From Thermodesulfobacteriota bacterium (lineage in GTDB: Bacteria > Thermosulfidibacterota > Thermosulfidibacteria > Thermosulfidibacterales > B14-G1), in contig JAJSAC010000014.1 of NCBI GenBank assembly GCA_024274915.1, positions 1-36,916 of the forward strand: a stretch of 36,916 bases of DNA, written 5' to 3'. The notes beneath the pieces are model-generated. The model was not told the DNA's origin, searched no databases, and saw only the letters and a list, made by a program, of their open reading frames with translations. Positions 10,911-19,035 of the stretch are shown here, one piece after another. A program made the position numbers and the translations under genes. Every line of letters begins with the position of its first letter. Within the stretch, counting starts at the first letter, position 1.

Positions 10911-11216
10911 ATGAAGAGGTACAAGAGGCTGGCGGAGGCCATCTTGGAGAGGGCTATTATAGACTTGCTGAAACCCGTTGCTGAGGAGAAGAAGAGGACC
11001 CTGGACTGGGTGACAGCTTACCATTGGATCTTCAACTCTGATTGGCCTAGTATCCTCAGGTTTGAGTCCTGCTGCGACGCTCTGGACATCAATCCTGATG
11101 AGATGAGGAGGATGTTGAGAAAGGCCTGTGAAGATAGGGCCCTAGCCATGGAGATCCTTTACAGAAGCAAGAAGATGGATGACTCTAGAAATCAGGGTTC
11201 CTTGGGGAACGATTAG
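10911..11216 (+). CDS. Small conserved hypothetical protein with a FxxCCxALxIDPxxxR-type motif
   Basis: The product has 101 residues and is rich in charged helices. The centre reads WIFNSDWPSILRFESCCDAL and is followed by DINPDEMRRMLRKA. This resembles a short domain, common in phage and environmental-genome hypothetical proteins, with the pattern FSF..ICEALGLDP..(I/L)R. A nucleic-acid role is often suspected, but I know of no proven function. The start follows ggggggtg at a slightly long distance. A terminator lies just past the stop. It is the only plus-strand gene in this housekeeping stretch and is divergent from tgt. Confidence 0.7.
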   Translation: MKRYKRLAEAILERAIIDLLKPVAEEKKRTLDWVTAYHWIFNSDWPSILRFESCCDALDINPDEMRRMLRKACEDRALAMEILYRSKKMDDSRNQGSLGND

Positions 11217-11243
11217 TACAATATCGACAGGGTTTTCCAAAGG

Positions 11244-12020
11244 TTACGCCCTTTTGGGGCGGTTTTTCTCATAGATGATACGCAGACCTTCCAAAGTGAG
11301 GAGGGGGTCCACAATTTCTATTTCTTTGCTGGTTTCGGCGATTATGGAGGCCAGTCCCCCCGTGGCTATGATCCGGCAGTCGCCTCCCAGTTGGTTTCTG
11401 AAGGCTCTGGACATGCCGTCTACCAAGGAGACGTAGCCGTAATAAATGCCTGATTGGATGGACTCAACCGTGTTTTTGCCTATGATGCGGTTGGGTTTTT
11501 TCATTTCCACTCTGGGGAGTTGAGCCGTCTCTTTGAAGAGGGCTTCCATAGAGATCACTATGCCCGGAGCGATGGCTCCTCCTAGGTATTCCCCTTGGCT
11601 GGAGACGGCGTCGAAAGTGGTGGCTGTTCCAAAGTCTACGATCACCAAAGGTCCACCGTATTTGTTGTAAGCGGCCACGGCGTTGACCACTCTGTCGGTG
11701 CCCACTTCCCGAGGGTTGTCCACCAGGACGGAGATACCGGTCTTGGTCCCGGGCCCCACCACCAGGGGTTTGAGCCCTAAGAGGGTCTGGAGAGTTTTGG
11801 AGAGGACCGGGGTGAGATTGGGCACCACGCTGGAGATGATGGCCCCTTCTATGTGATTGGTGGGCAACCCTTCCAGGCTGAAAAGTTCTTTTATGAGGAC
11901 GGCGTACTCATGATGGGTCTTTTCTCTGTTGGTGCTTAACCTCCAGTGGGCGATGAGTTCTTCTCCTCGGAAGATACCTATCACCGTATTGGTGTTGCCT
12001 ATATCAACTACCAGCAACAT
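11244..12020 (-). CDS. coaX: Type III pantothenate kinase
   Basis: It phosphorylates pantothenate in the first step of coenzyme A synthesis. The 258 residues belong to the ASKHA fold. The phosphate loop is [12 protein letters not shown] (about residues 4-15). [13 protein letters not shown] (about 107-119) holds the pantothenate-site motif. [21 protein letters not shown] (about 129-149) carries the second phosphate motif. The last part of its coding DNA also forms the terminator of the converging small gene. It overlaps the end of ruvX by 17 bases. Confidence 0.96.
   Translation of the reverse strand: MLLVVDIGNTNTVIGIFRGEELIAHWRLSTNREKTHHEYAVLIKELFSLEGLPTNHIEGAIISSVVPNLTPVLSKTLQTLLGLKPLVVGPGTKTGISVLVDNPREVGTDRVVNAVAAYNKYGGPLVIVDFGTATTFDAVSSQGEYLGGAIAPGIVISMEALFKETAQLPRVEMKKPNRIIGKNTVESIQSGIYYGYVSLVDGMSRAFRNQLGGDCRIIATGGLASIIAETSKEIEIVDPLLTLEGLRIIYEKNRPKRA
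11247..11267 (+). terminator. Terminator of the 10911 gene, lying inside the 3' end of coaX
   Basis: Stem CGCCC (11247-11251) / GGGCG (11257-11261) with a five-base loop, then GTTTTT on the plus strand, 31 bp after the plus-strand stop. It overlaps the last codons of coaX. Confidence 0.65.
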
Positions 12021-12423
12021 TTCTCTGTCTCTCCAGGTAACGTTGTAGGATGATGGTGGCAGCCACTTTGTCAGCCAATTTGCTTCTCTTTCTTCTGTTG
12101 AGTCCTGCTTCTTTCATGATACTGTGGGCCTCCCAGCTGGAGAGCCTTTCGTCCATGGTGTCTACAGGCAGCCCTGTGACTTTTTGGAGGCTGGACGCAA
12201 ATTCTCTCGTCTCCCGGACCATTTCTCCCTCTTTTCCATCCATGTTGAGGGGGAGTCCAATCACAATCTTTCCCACCTGATAAGAGAGAACGAGCTTTTT
12301 GATTTCCTCCATCACCCCTGGTCCGTTGTTCAGGATGGTGAGGGGCTGGGCCAAACTCCCAGTGGGGTCTGAGATAGCCAAGCCTATCCTAGCCCTGCCA
12401 TAGTCTATGCCTAGATGTCTCAT
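12004..12423 (-). CDS. ruvX: RuvX/YqgF family Holliday junction resolvase-like nuclease
   Basis: With the start at 12423 the protein has 139 residues, the normal family size. It begins [20 protein letters not shown], the RNase H-like first strand with the metal-binding Asp. [16 protein letters not shown] and the C-terminal [15 protein letters not shown] / [17 protein letters not shown] supply the other acidic residues. The family includes proteins tied to pre-16S rRNA 5'-end processing, which is why it is usually essential. A longer opening to 12522 crosses a terminator and is unlikely. The Shine-Dalgarno ggggg lies in a hairpin arm. Confidence 0.92.
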   Translation of the reverse strand: MRHLGIDYGRARIGLAISDPTGSLAQPLTILNNGPGVMEEIKKLVLSYQVGKIVIGLPLNMDGKEGEMVRETREFASSLQKVTGLPVDTMDERLSSWEAHSIMKEAGLNRRKRSKLADKVAATIILQRYLERQRNVAGS

Positions 12424-12429
12424 ACTCTG

Positions 12430-12460
12430 AACCCCCAGATAGTCTCGAGACTTTGGGGTT
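12430..12460 (-). promoter_or_regulatory. Leader hairpin that hides the ruvX ribosome site
   Basis: On the minus strand AACCCC pairs with GGGGTT around a perfect 12-bp palindrome AGTCTCGAGACT (12441-12452). The GGGGGTT arm is also the only Shine-Dalgarno-like stretch before the ATG at 12423. The structure could lower translation, or the inner palindrome could be a DNA operator. Confidence 0.35.
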
Positions 12461-12469
12461 TCTTTTAAA

Positions 12470-12490
12470 AAGGGCCAGGACCTGGCCCTT
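12470..12490 (-). terminator. Rho-independent terminator after fmdB
   Basis: aagggccagg / cctggccctt form a 10-bp near-perfect palindrome with one central base. A minus-strand TTTTTAAAA follows. It sits 14 bp after the fmdB stop and separates trx-fmdB from ruvX-coaX. Confidence 0.75.
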
Positions 12491-12503
12491 CTTTTTAAAT
12501 TCT

Positions 12504-12692
12504 TCACCCTGAAGGTGCGCATCCACTTGATGGTTGGGGTCCAGAGCTTGAGCTTGCAAAGGACGAAAAGAGCTTTTTCAGTTCCCTACTGCCACACTTG
12601 GGACATTTCACTTCTTCCCACTGGGAAGGGGGCAACACCAGCTGCACAAAACGGTGGCCACATGATTTGCATTGAAACTCGTATAATGGCAT
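12504..12692 (-). CDS. FmdB-family zinc ribbon protein
   Basis: A 62-residue protein beginning MPLYEFQCKSCGHRF, with Cys pairs CxxC at 8-11 and 30-33 that form one zinc ribbon. A Ser/Gly/Pro-rich disordered tail follows. The family is named after FmdB, a putative regulator of formamide and acetamide use, but its role in most bacteria is unknown. It lies between trx and a terminator and is probably cotranscribed with trx. Confidence 0.88.
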   Translation of the reverse strand: MPLYEFQCKSCGHRFVQLVLPPSQWEEVKCPKCGSRELKKLFSSFASSSSGPQPSSGCAPSG

Positions 12693-12712
12693 GGCCTTTT
12701 CCCTGGTTCGGA

Positions 12713-13045
12713 CTACTGAAGGTATTTGTCGACAAGGGCCTTGATGGCTTCTTTGGGCTGTACCCCTATCATCTGCTCCACCACCTTGCCGTCTTTGAAG
12801 ATCAACAGGGTTGGGATGGCTCTGATGCCGTAACGCACGGCCAACTGGGAGTTTTCGTCCACGTTTACCTTGCCCACCTTCACTTTGCCCTCGTACTCCT
12901 GGGCGATGGCTTCAACGATGGGGGCGATCATGGAGCAAGGGGCGCACCACACAGCCCAAAAATCTACCAATACAGGTTTATCGGATTGAAGCACTTCCTG
13001 GTCAAAGTTGCTTTCTGTCAGGGTTAAAACGCTCTTACTGGCCAT
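12713..13045 (-). CDS. trxA: Thioredoxin
   Basis: This cytoplasmic disulfide reductase has 110 residues from the ATG at 13045, placed by AGGAGG seven bases upstream. The active site is [10 protein letters not shown], so the motif is WCAPC rather than the usual [18 protein letters not shown] holds the cis-Pro. The Gly-to-Ala change in CxxC may shift the redox potential slightly. An upstream in-frame ATG at 13078 would add an unneeded tail. It lies 37 bp downstream of tRNA-Phe and may share its promoter. Confidence 0.95.
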   Translation of the reverse strand: MASKSVLTLTESNFDQEVLQSDKPVLVDFWAVWCAPCSMIAPIVEAIAQEYEGKVKVGKVNVDENSQLAVRYGIRAIPTLLIFKDGKVVEQMIGVQPKEAIKALVDKYLQ

Positions 13046-13082
13046 GTAATTTCCTCCTGTGCTTTTGAGAAGGTTCAACCAA

Positions 13083-13158
13083 TGGTGCCGGGGCCCAGAA
13101 TTGAACTGGGGACACGTGGATTTTCAGTCCACTGCTCTACCAACTGAGCTACCCCGGC
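13083..13158 (-). tRNA. tRNA-Phe(GAA)
   Basis: A 76-base minus-strand tRNA with acceptor GCCGGGG/CCCCGGC, anticodon stem GTGGA/TCCAC, loop CTGAAAA with anticodon GAA, T loop TTCAATT, discriminator A and an encoded CCA at the 3' end. Confidence 0.97.
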
Positions 13159-13170
13159 CGAGCCAGGAGC

Positions 13171-13222
13171 AATCTAATTCAGCCCCTTCTCCTTGTCAAG
13201 GGCTGGAGTTCCTTGGTATAAG
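13171..13222. promoter_or_regulatory. Overlapping divergent promoters for tRNA-Phe and the envelope operon
   Basis: Minus strand: TTGACA (13199-13194), 17 bp, TAGATT (13176-13171), 12 bp before tRNA-Phe. Plus strand: TTGTCA (13193-13198), 18 bp, TATAAG (13217-13222), 27 bp before the ATG at 13250. The two -35 boxes share five of their six base pairs, so the promoters probably compete. Confidence 0.6.
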
Positions 13223-13249
13223 GCTGGGGCCAAATGGGAGGGTGAAAGG

Positions 13250-13975
13250 ATGCTGGATAAATGGAGGAGCTTTTTTAAGAAGGGTGAGTGGGACAGGGGG
13301 TTTCCCCTGGGCAAGAAGAAAATGAAGGAGCTTCTGGAGCGGGTAAAGAAGGGTAAAGAGGAGGGTGTAAACTTAGAGGCCTTGGAGGTTTTGGAATTTT
13401 ACGGCCTTCCCTTGGCCCGCTACAGGGTGGTGAGGTCTCGAGAGGAGATTTACCAGGTGGCCGAGGAGTTGGGATATCCTTTGGTGCTTAAGACCATTGC
13501 CTCTAAAGTGATCCACAAAGGAGATGCTGGGGCCGTGGCCCTGGAGGTTTATCGTGAAGATGTGGCAGAGGCCTATCCAGCCATCTTGGGGGAGGTTGCC
13601 ACTCGTATGCCTTGGCTCACCCTTATGGGTGTCCTGGTCCAGGAGATGGTTGAAGGGGAGGAGCGGAGAGAGGTGAAGCTGGAAAGGGAACAGAAGAAGC
13701 CTTTCCCCTTCCGATGGATTACCAGGTTTTTTAAGAAGGGGGAGGAGGAGCCCATGGAAAGGGCCGAAGAGGTGGAGGGTGAGGAACAGCTCTCTTCCCT
13801 TATGTCCCATGGGGATTGGGAGGATGTCTACAAAGGAATGTGGGCCCTGTGGCTTCAGTACCCCCAGGTGAAGAGGATGGAACTGGAGTTCATTTACACT
13901 CCGGAAGGATTTGAATCTTCTCAGCCTTCCCCTCCAAAATTGATTGACGCTAAGCTTTTTTTCTTTGAGCTCTAG
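13250..13975 (+). CDS. Degenerate ATP-grasp (acyl-CoA synthetase beta-like) protein
   Basis: About 241 residues from the ATG at 13250, preceded by ggtgaaagg. The N-terminal half resembles ATP-grasp_5 domains of ADP-forming acyl-CoA synthetases: LEFYGLPLARYRVV, ELGYPLVLKTIASKVIHKGD, then VLVQEMVEGEE. The family's next block, with the Dx.FGP and GGxxxE metal and ATP residues, is absent. In its place is a Lys/Glu-rich linker (about residues 145-190). A family-like end, PKLIDAKLFFFEL, follows. It is probably non-catalytic. It is the first gene of the lpxI-lpxB-msbA operon (9-bp gap), so a link to lipid or acyl supply is possible but unproven. Confidence 0.7.
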   Translation: MLDKWRSFFKKGEWDRGFPLGKKKMKELLERVKKGKEEGVNLEALEVLEFYGLPLARYRVVRSREEIYQVAEELGYPLVLKTIASKVIHKGDAGAVALEVYREDVAEAYPAILGEVATRMPWLTLMGVLVQEMVEGEERREVKLEREQKKPFPFRWITRFFKKGEEEPMERAEEVEGEEQLSSLMSHGDWEDVYKGMWALWLQYPQVKRMELEFIYTPEGFESSQPSPPKLIDAKLFFFEL

Positions 13976-13984
13976 CCGTTTTCC

Positions 13985-14815
13985 ATGGGTAGACTGGGCA
14001 TCATCGCGGGTCGGGGTGAAATTGTGGATCTGGCCCTGGAGTCGCTCCGGGGACAGGGAGAGAGCCCTTTTGTGGTGGATGTCACCGGTGGGGAGGTCTT
14101 GGAGCGCATGTCCTGGGTTGAAGGTGTTACCCTTGGTGTGGGACAGGTGGGAGGAATAATCAAGGCCCTGAAAGATCAGCAAGTGGACCGGGTCCTTTTC
14201 GTGGGCAAGGTGGACAAGAGACTTATTTACAAAAGGAAGAGGCTGGATCTCAGGGCTGCCAAGGTTCTCCTTTCCCTCAGAGATTTCAGTGATGATTCCA
14301 TTCTCAATGCGGTGATAAAGGAGCTGGCCAGGGAGGGTATGGAGGTGGTGGGACAGAAAGAAGTGCTGGCCGATATGGTGCCTGGACCTGGAGTGCTGGG
14401 GGGGACTCCAGTGGATGATAGGGTCATGTCCGATGTGGCCTTCGGGTTTCACATGGCCCGGCAGGTGGGGGATTTGGGTATTGGCCAGACGGTGGTGGTG
14501 AAGGACAGGTGTGTGGTGGCCGTGGAAGCAGTGGAGGGCACCGATGAGACTATAAAAAGGGGTGGGGCGCTGGCGGGTCCCGGGGTGGTGGTGGTTAAAG
14601 TGAAGAGACCTTCCCAATCGCCTCTATTGGATGTCCCCACGGTGGGGCTTAAGACCCTTGAGGTCATGGAAGGGGTGGGGGGGCGGGCCCTAGCCGTGGA
14701 AGCGGGGGAGACTCTGGTATTGGGGCTGGAGAAGGTGGCCAGAAGGGCCGATGAGGTGGGCATATCCCTTCTGGCTGTGAATGAAGAGTTCCTCAAAGAA
14801 TGGCTCGAATCCTGA
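13985..14815 (+). CDS. lpxI: UDP-2,3-diacylglucosamine pyrophosphatase LpxI (DUF1009)
   Basis: It hydrolyses UDP-2,3-diacylglucosamine to lipid X and UMP in lipid A synthesis, replacing LpxH. The 276 residues show the N-terminal GRLGIIAGRGEIVDLALE and the conserved LRDFSDDSILNAVIKE. A substrate-site segment reads VVAVEAVEGTDETIKRGG. The family motif near the catalytic Asp is VVKVKRPSQSPLLDVPTVG (about residues 202-220). The motif is somewhat divergent (usual form KP.QD.RFD.P). It overlaps lpxB by 16 bases. The ribosome site is weak. Confidence 0.93.
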   Translation: MGRLGIIAGRGEIVDLALESLRGQGESPFVVDVTGGEVLERMSWVEGVTLGVGQVGGIIKALKDQQVDRVLFVGKVDKRLIYKRKRLDLRAAKVLLSLRDFSDDSILNAVIKELAREGMEVVGQKEVLADMVPGPGVLGGTPVDDRVMSDVAFGFHMARQVGDLGIGQTVVVKDRCVVAVEAVEGTDETIKRGGALAGPGVVVVKVKRPSQSPLLDVPTVGLKTLEVMEGVGGRALAVEAGETLVLGLEKVARRADEVGISLLAVNEEFLKEWLES

Positions 14816-15945
14816 TTGTGGCAGGGGAGGCCTCGGGGGACCGCCTGGGTGGTCTGTTACTCCAAGAGCTCAAGAAAGAGGCTCCACACCACTCCTTTGT
14901 CGGTGTGGGTGACAAGGAACTTGAGGCTCAGGGTGTGGAGATCCTTGTCCGTTCCCACGAGTTGGACGTGGTGGGGGGACTGGAGGCTGTGTCACGTCTT
15001 CCCCGCCTTTACTATGCCTACACCATGCTCAAAGACCTAATCACCTCCAAGGAGGTGGATGCCCTTCTCCTGATAGACTACCCAGGGATGAACCTGAGAC
15101 TGGCCCAATTGGCCCGGTCGGTGGGGCTGCCTGTCATCTACTACGTGTCTCCCCAGATATGGGCTTGGAGGCCGGGGCGCATAAAGAAGATAAAGCGGTC
15201 CGTGAGCTTTATGATGGTTATTCTACCCTTCGAAGAAGAGATCTACAGGAAGGCAGGGGTTCCGGTGACCTATGTGGGCCATCCCCTCATTGACATTGTG
15301 AAGCCCCAAACGGATGGGAGGAACTTCAGAAAAGGGTACGGTTTGCCTTTGGACAGGGAATTGGTTGCCCTTCTCCCCGGGAGTCGGAAGCAGGAATTGG
15401 ACTACCTCTTGGAGGAGATGGTAGAGACTGCGGCCATCCTTGCACGAGAGAGGGGTACAGCCTTTGTTTTGCCTGTGGCTCCTACCCTTTCCCTGGAAGA
15501 CGTTGGGGAACGTTGGTCTAGACTTGTGAAGGGCAGGGACATAAATTGTGTCATCATGCAGGGAGATACTTACAGCGCTGTGGCGGCTGCTGACGCGGCT
15601 CTGGTGGCTTCTGGTACGGCCACCCTGGAGACGGCCCTGTTGGGCACACCCCAGGTATTGGTTTATAGGGTGAATCCCATAACCTATGCCGTCGGGAAGC
15701 GCCTGGTGAGGGTGAAGTGGCTCTCTTTGGTGAACATTATCCTCGACGCCCAGGTGATCCCTGAGCTGATTCAGTCCAGGGCCAAGGTCTCCCTCATGGT
15801 GGAGAGGGTGGAAAGGCTCCTGGAGGGCGAGGGACGGGAGTTGAGGGATAGAATGGCCAGGCTGAGGGATATTCTGGGTCCCCCCGGGGCTTCTAACCGG
15901 GCCGCTGCGGAGGTGGCCAGGTTTTTGGAGGAGAAGGGGCTATGA
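14800..15945 (+). CDS. lpxB: Lipid-A-disaccharide synthase
   Basis: This GT-B glycosyltransferase (GT19) joins lipid X to UDP-2,3-diacylglucosamine at the inner membrane. It has 381 residues. Family segments include ILIVAGEASGDRLGGLLL (4-21), LLIDYPGMNLRLA, YYVSPQIWAWRPGRIKKIK, YVGHPLID, LLPGSRKQELDYLL and the donor site ALVASGTATLETALLGTP. It sits between lpxI and msbA with overlaps on both sides, as expected for a translationally coupled lipid A set. Confidence 0.97.
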   Translation: MARILIVAGEASGDRLGGLLLQELKKEAPHHSFVGVGDKELEAQGVEILVRSHELDVVGGLEAVSRLPRLYYAYTMLKDLITSKEVDALLLIDYPGMNLRLAQLARSVGLPVIYYVSPQIWAWRPGRIKKIKRSVSFMMVILPFEEEIYRKAGVPVTYVGHPLIDIVKPQTDGRNFRKGYGLPLDRELVALLPGSRKQELDYLLEEMVETAAILARERGTAFVLPVAPTLSLEDVGERWSRLVKGRDINCVIMQGDTYSAVAAADAALVASGTATLETALLGTPQVLVYRVNPITYAVGKRLVRVKWLSLVNIILDAQVIPELIQSRAKVSLMVERVERLLEGEGRELRDRMARLRDILGPPGASNRAAAEVARFLEEKGL

Positions 15946-17705
15946 AAGCCTATTTCAGGATTCTTGCTTACGCCAAGCGGTATTGGTTCAGGATCACCAT
16001 AGCCCTCATTGTAGCCCAGATTGTGGCTGCCACTGACGGGGCTCTGGCCTGGTTGGTGAAGCCCATAATGGACCGGATTTTCATAGAGAAGAACGCCCAG
16101 ATGCTCAAGATCATCCCTTTTGCCATTGTGGGCCTTTATGTGGTGAAGGGAGTGGGCAGATACGTCCAGAACTATTTCATGCGTTATGCCAACCTGCGCA
16201 TGGTCATGGACCTCAGGACCGACCTTTTCAGGAAGATTCAGGGCATGAGCCTTGCCTTCCACAAGAGCAGGTCTACAGGTGAGCTCATATCTAGGGTGAT
16301 GAGTGACGTATCCGTGGTGAGAAACGCCAATGTGGATGTGATAAAAAATCTCGTCCGGCAGGTTTTCACTTTGCTGGCCCTGTTGGTGGTGCTCTTCAAG
16401 AGGGACTGGCAGTTGGCTGCAATGGCCTGTTTAACTGTACCCTTTGCTGGGGTTCTCATAGACAGGCTGGGTCGCAAGATCAAAGAGATCACCAAGGCCT
16501 CCCAGGAGAAGCGGGCGGATCTTTCCTCTCTCATGGTGGATTCTTTCTCTGGTGTGCGCATAGTGAAGGCTTTCAATATGGAGGAGCAGGAGACCAAGCG
16601 CTTCAGGAAGCACTTGCATAAACTCTATTCCTTGAGCATGAGGAAGGTTAAGGCCTCGGAACTGGTTTCTCCCCTTATTGAGTTTTTGGGTTCCTTGGGA
16701 GCGGCGGCTGTCATCTATGTGGGAGGTATGCGGGTCATTTCTGGTAGGCTCACCCCTGGGGACTTCTTCTCTTTTATGGCAGCCCTCATGATGATGTACG
16801 GCCCCATCAGGAAGCTGACCAAGGTGAATAGCACTATCCAGGCTGCCATAGCCGCGGCTGAGAGGGTGCTGGAAGTGCTGGATATGGAACCCGACATAAA
16901 AGATGCCCCAGATGCCGTGGAGGTCACGAATTTTAAGGAGTCTATTCGTTTTGACCATGTATGGTTTGCCTACCCCGACGACCCAGACACGTGGATTCTC
17001 AGAGATATCAACCTTGAGGTAAATAAAGGTGAAATCCTGGCCCTCGTGGGAGAGAGCGGGGCGGGGAAGACCACCTTGGCAGACCTTGTTCCACGGTTTT
17101 ACGACCCTACCAAAGGGGGGGTCTATCTGGACGGTCTGGACTTGAGGAAGATCAAACAGATCTCTCTTAGGACCCTGGTAGGCATAGTCACCCAGGATGT
17201 GATCCTTTTTAATGACACCATCTTGAACAACATCCTCTATGGTCGGCCCAAGGCCTCGTTTGAGGAGGTGGTGGAGGCTGCCAAGGTGGCCCATGCCCAT
17301 GAATTTATCCAGCAGCTTTCCAATGGATACGACACAGTGGTGGGGGAGAGGGGAGTTCGTCTCTCTGGAGGGCAGAAACAGAGGATAGCCATTGCCCGGG
17401 CTGTGTTGAAGAATCCCCCCATCCTCATTCTGGACGAGGCCACCTCTGCCCTGGACACCCAGTCGGAACGTATAGTTCAAGATGCCATGGATCGTTTGAT
17501 GGAGGGGAGGACGGTTTTTGTGATTGCCCACCGCTTGTCCACCATCCAAAAGGCCCACAGGATTGTGGTCTTGGATAAAGGTAGGATTGTAGAGATGGGA
17601 ACCCACAGGGAGCTCTTGGACAGAGGGGGTCTTTATAGCCATCTTTACAGGCTCCAGTTTTTGGGAGATCATGAGAGTACCCATATATCCGCACATCACG
17701 GCTAG
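15942..17705 (+). CDS. msbA: Lipid A export ABC transporter, ATP-binding/permease (MsbA)
   Basis: This half-transporter flips lipid A-core across the inner membrane. It has 587 residues. Six membrane helices lie in the first 310. The nucleotide-binding domain has Walker A GESGAGKTT (about 370), Q-loop VTQD, signature LSGGQ (about 474), Walker B ILILDEATSA (about 492) and the switch His in IAHRLST. The ATGA overlap with lpxB (15942-15945) is a classical coupling. Other lipid exporters of the family look alike, but the position next to lpxB favours MsbA. Confidence 0.95.
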   Translation: MKAYFRILAYAKRYWFRITIALIVAQIVAATDGALAWLVKPIMDRIFIEKNAQMLKIIPFAIVGLYVVKGVGRYVQNYFMRYANLRMVMDLRTDLFRKIQGMSLAFHKSRSTGELISRVMSDVSVVRNANVDVIKNLVRQVFTLLALLVVLFKRDWQLAAMACLTVPFAGVLIDRLGRKIKEITKASQEKRADLSSLMVDSFSGVRIVKAFNMEEQETKRFRKHLHKLYSLSMRKVKASELVSPLIEFLGSLGAAAVIYVGGMRVISGRLTPGDFFSFMAALMMMYGPIRKLTKVNSTIQAAIAAAERVLEVLDMEPDIKDAPDAVEVTNFKESIRFDHVWFAYPDDPDTWILRDINLEVNKGEILALVGESGAGKTTLADLVPRFYDPTKGGVYLDGLDLRKIKQISLRTLVGIVTQDVILFNDTILNNILYGRPKASFEEVVEAAKVAHAHEFIQQLSNGYDTVVGERGVRLSGGQKQRIAIARAVLKNPPILILDEATSALDTQSERIVQDAMDRLMEGRTVFVIAHRLSTIQKAHRIVVLDKGRIVEMGTHRELLDRGGLYSHLYRLQFLGDHESTHISAHHG

Positions 17706-18348
17706 GCTCCTGGGCGGTTTGCTGGGGCCCTGGGATTCCACCTATCGGATGAGGGTTTGGAATAGGGAGGTGGAGGAGGGTCTCAAGAGGGGCGGAGGGG
17801 GGATTATTTACGTTTTTTGGCACAACAGGCTGCTGCCCCTCATAACCTACTACCGTCGTGCCTACATCTCCCGGTTTCCCGGGGATGGAGTGGATGTTTT
17901 GGTGAGCAGAAGCAAGGCAGGGGAACTCATGTCTCGCGTCCTTCACCGTTATCACTTCGGAACTGTCAGGGGCTCCAGTTCTCGAGGGGGCAGGGAGGCT
18001 ATGCTGGAGATGGCCAGGAGGTTGAGGGGTGGTAGGGACGTGGCAATCATCCCTGATGGGCCCAGGGGACCCCGTTATGTGGCCAAGATGGGGGCTGTGG
18101 CATTGGCCCGGGTTTCGGCTGTTCCCATCTTGCCTGTGGGGGTTTCTGCCAGACCTGCAGTGAGATTCAATAGTTGGGATCGATTCATGTTGCCCATTCC
18201 CTTTGCCCGGGTTGGAATCCTTTTCGGGGAGCCTTTTTACGTCTCTAAAGGCGACGATCTGGAGGAGGCCAGGCTACGGTTGGAGAAGGACCTCATGGAA
18301 GTGACAAGGCGGGTGGATGAGAAATTGGGAGTGAGGATAGACTATTGA
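17671..18348 (+). CDS. DUF374 lysophospholipid acyltransferase-like protein
   Basis: The product has 225 residues. The acyltransferase His lies in IIYVFWHNRLLPL (about residues 45-57; the family uses HN where LpxL has HxxxxD). DUF374 markers follow: VLVSRSKAGELMSRVL, VRGSSSRGGREAML and AIIPDGPRGPRYVAKMGAV. DUF374 proteins often sit beside lipid A genes and are thought to add a late acyl chain, though the substrate here is unproven. It overlaps msbA by 35 bases, and its TGA overlaps the TTG start of the next gene. Confidence 0.9.
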   Translation: MRVPIYPHITARLLGGLLGPWDSTYRMRVWNREVEEGLKRGGGGIIYVFWHNRLLPLITYYRRAYISRFPGDGVDVLVSRSKAGELMSRVLHRYHFGTVRGSSSRGGREAMLEMARRLRGGRDVAIIPDGPRGPRYVAKMGAVALARVSAVPILPVGVSARPAVRFNSWDRFMLPIPFARVGILFGEPFYVSKGDDLEEARLRLEKDLMEVTRRVDEKLGVRIDY

Positions 18349-19031
18349 AGTTTCCGCCTCTCCTTCCCGGTCGTTTCGTAGAGAGGAAGAACCGTTTCCT
18401 GGCCTTGGTAGAAGTGGACGGGGAGGGTGCTTTTCCCACTTTTATCCCTAACTCTGGACGCATGGAAGAGCTCCTGGTGACTGGTGCCAGGGTCTTACTT
18501 AAGGACAGAAGGAGGTTACCGGGTAAGACCCATTACGAGTTGGTTTTGGTGGAGAAAGAGGGTGTCTTGGTGGGTGTAGATTCTCGATTGCCTCCTGGGA
18601 TTTTGGAGGAAGCCATATGGGAGGGAAGGACTTTCCAGGGTTATAGGCCCTTGTGTCGAGAGCCATCTCTAGGTGGCGGTAGGGCTGATCTCCTCTTGGA
18701 GGGTGGGCGGGGCGAGCCTGTTTGGGTGGAAACTAAGTCGGTGAATCTGGTGAAAGAAGGACTGGCCTTGTTCCCAGACGCTCCCACCACCCGGGGGGGC
18801 CGTCATCTCCAAAATCTCCAGGCTCTGGTGAGGGACGGAAAGGAGGCCCATGTGGTTTTCATTGTCCAGCGTCCCGACGTCATGGCCTTTGCCCCCTTTG
18901 ATGAGAGGGATCCGGATTTTGCCCAGGTCTTGAGAGGGGCCCGGGATGCGGGGGTTGGGGTTTCGGCCTTTCGCTGCGAGGTCTCTCTGAAAGAAATAGT
19001 GTTGACGGGAGAGATCCCCGTCATTCTGTAA
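18345..19031 (+). CDS. sfsA: SfsA family protein (sugar fermentation stimulation homologue)
   Basis: The product has 228 residues and starts with TTG at 18345, which overlaps the previous stop. An N-terminal OB-like part (FVERKNRFLALVEVDG, IPNSGRMEELL) is followed by a PD-(D/E)XK-like nuclease core: GRADLLLE, then VWVETKSVNLV, FPDAPTTRGGRHL and VFIVQRPDV. SfsA of E. coli was described as a DNA-binding stimulator of maltose genes. The nuclease-like active site suggests an enzyme, but the real role is open. Its place inside an envelope operon is probably incidental. Confidence 0.93.
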   Translation: MKFPPLLPGRFVERKNRFLALVEVDGEGAFPTFIPNSGRMEELLVTGARVLLKDRRRLPGKTHYELVLVEKEGVLVGVDSRLPPGILEEAIWEGRTFQGYRPLCREPSLGGGRADLLLEGGRGEPVWVETKSVNLVKEGLALFPDAPTTRGGRHLQNLQALVRDGKEAHVVFIVQRPDVMAFAPFDERDPDFAQVLRGARDAGVGVSAFRCEVSLKEIVLTGEIPVIL

Positions 19032-19035
19032 AGGG

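Noticed and set aside
13373-14617. 414-codon minus-strand frame across the ATP-grasp and lpxI genes
   Set aside because: It is antisense to two recognisable genes and rich in His and Pro, as expected from reversed Gly/Val-rich codons.
16431-17741. 436-codon minus-strand frame opposite msbA
   Set aside because: It is a shadow of msbA with low-complexity content and no domain.
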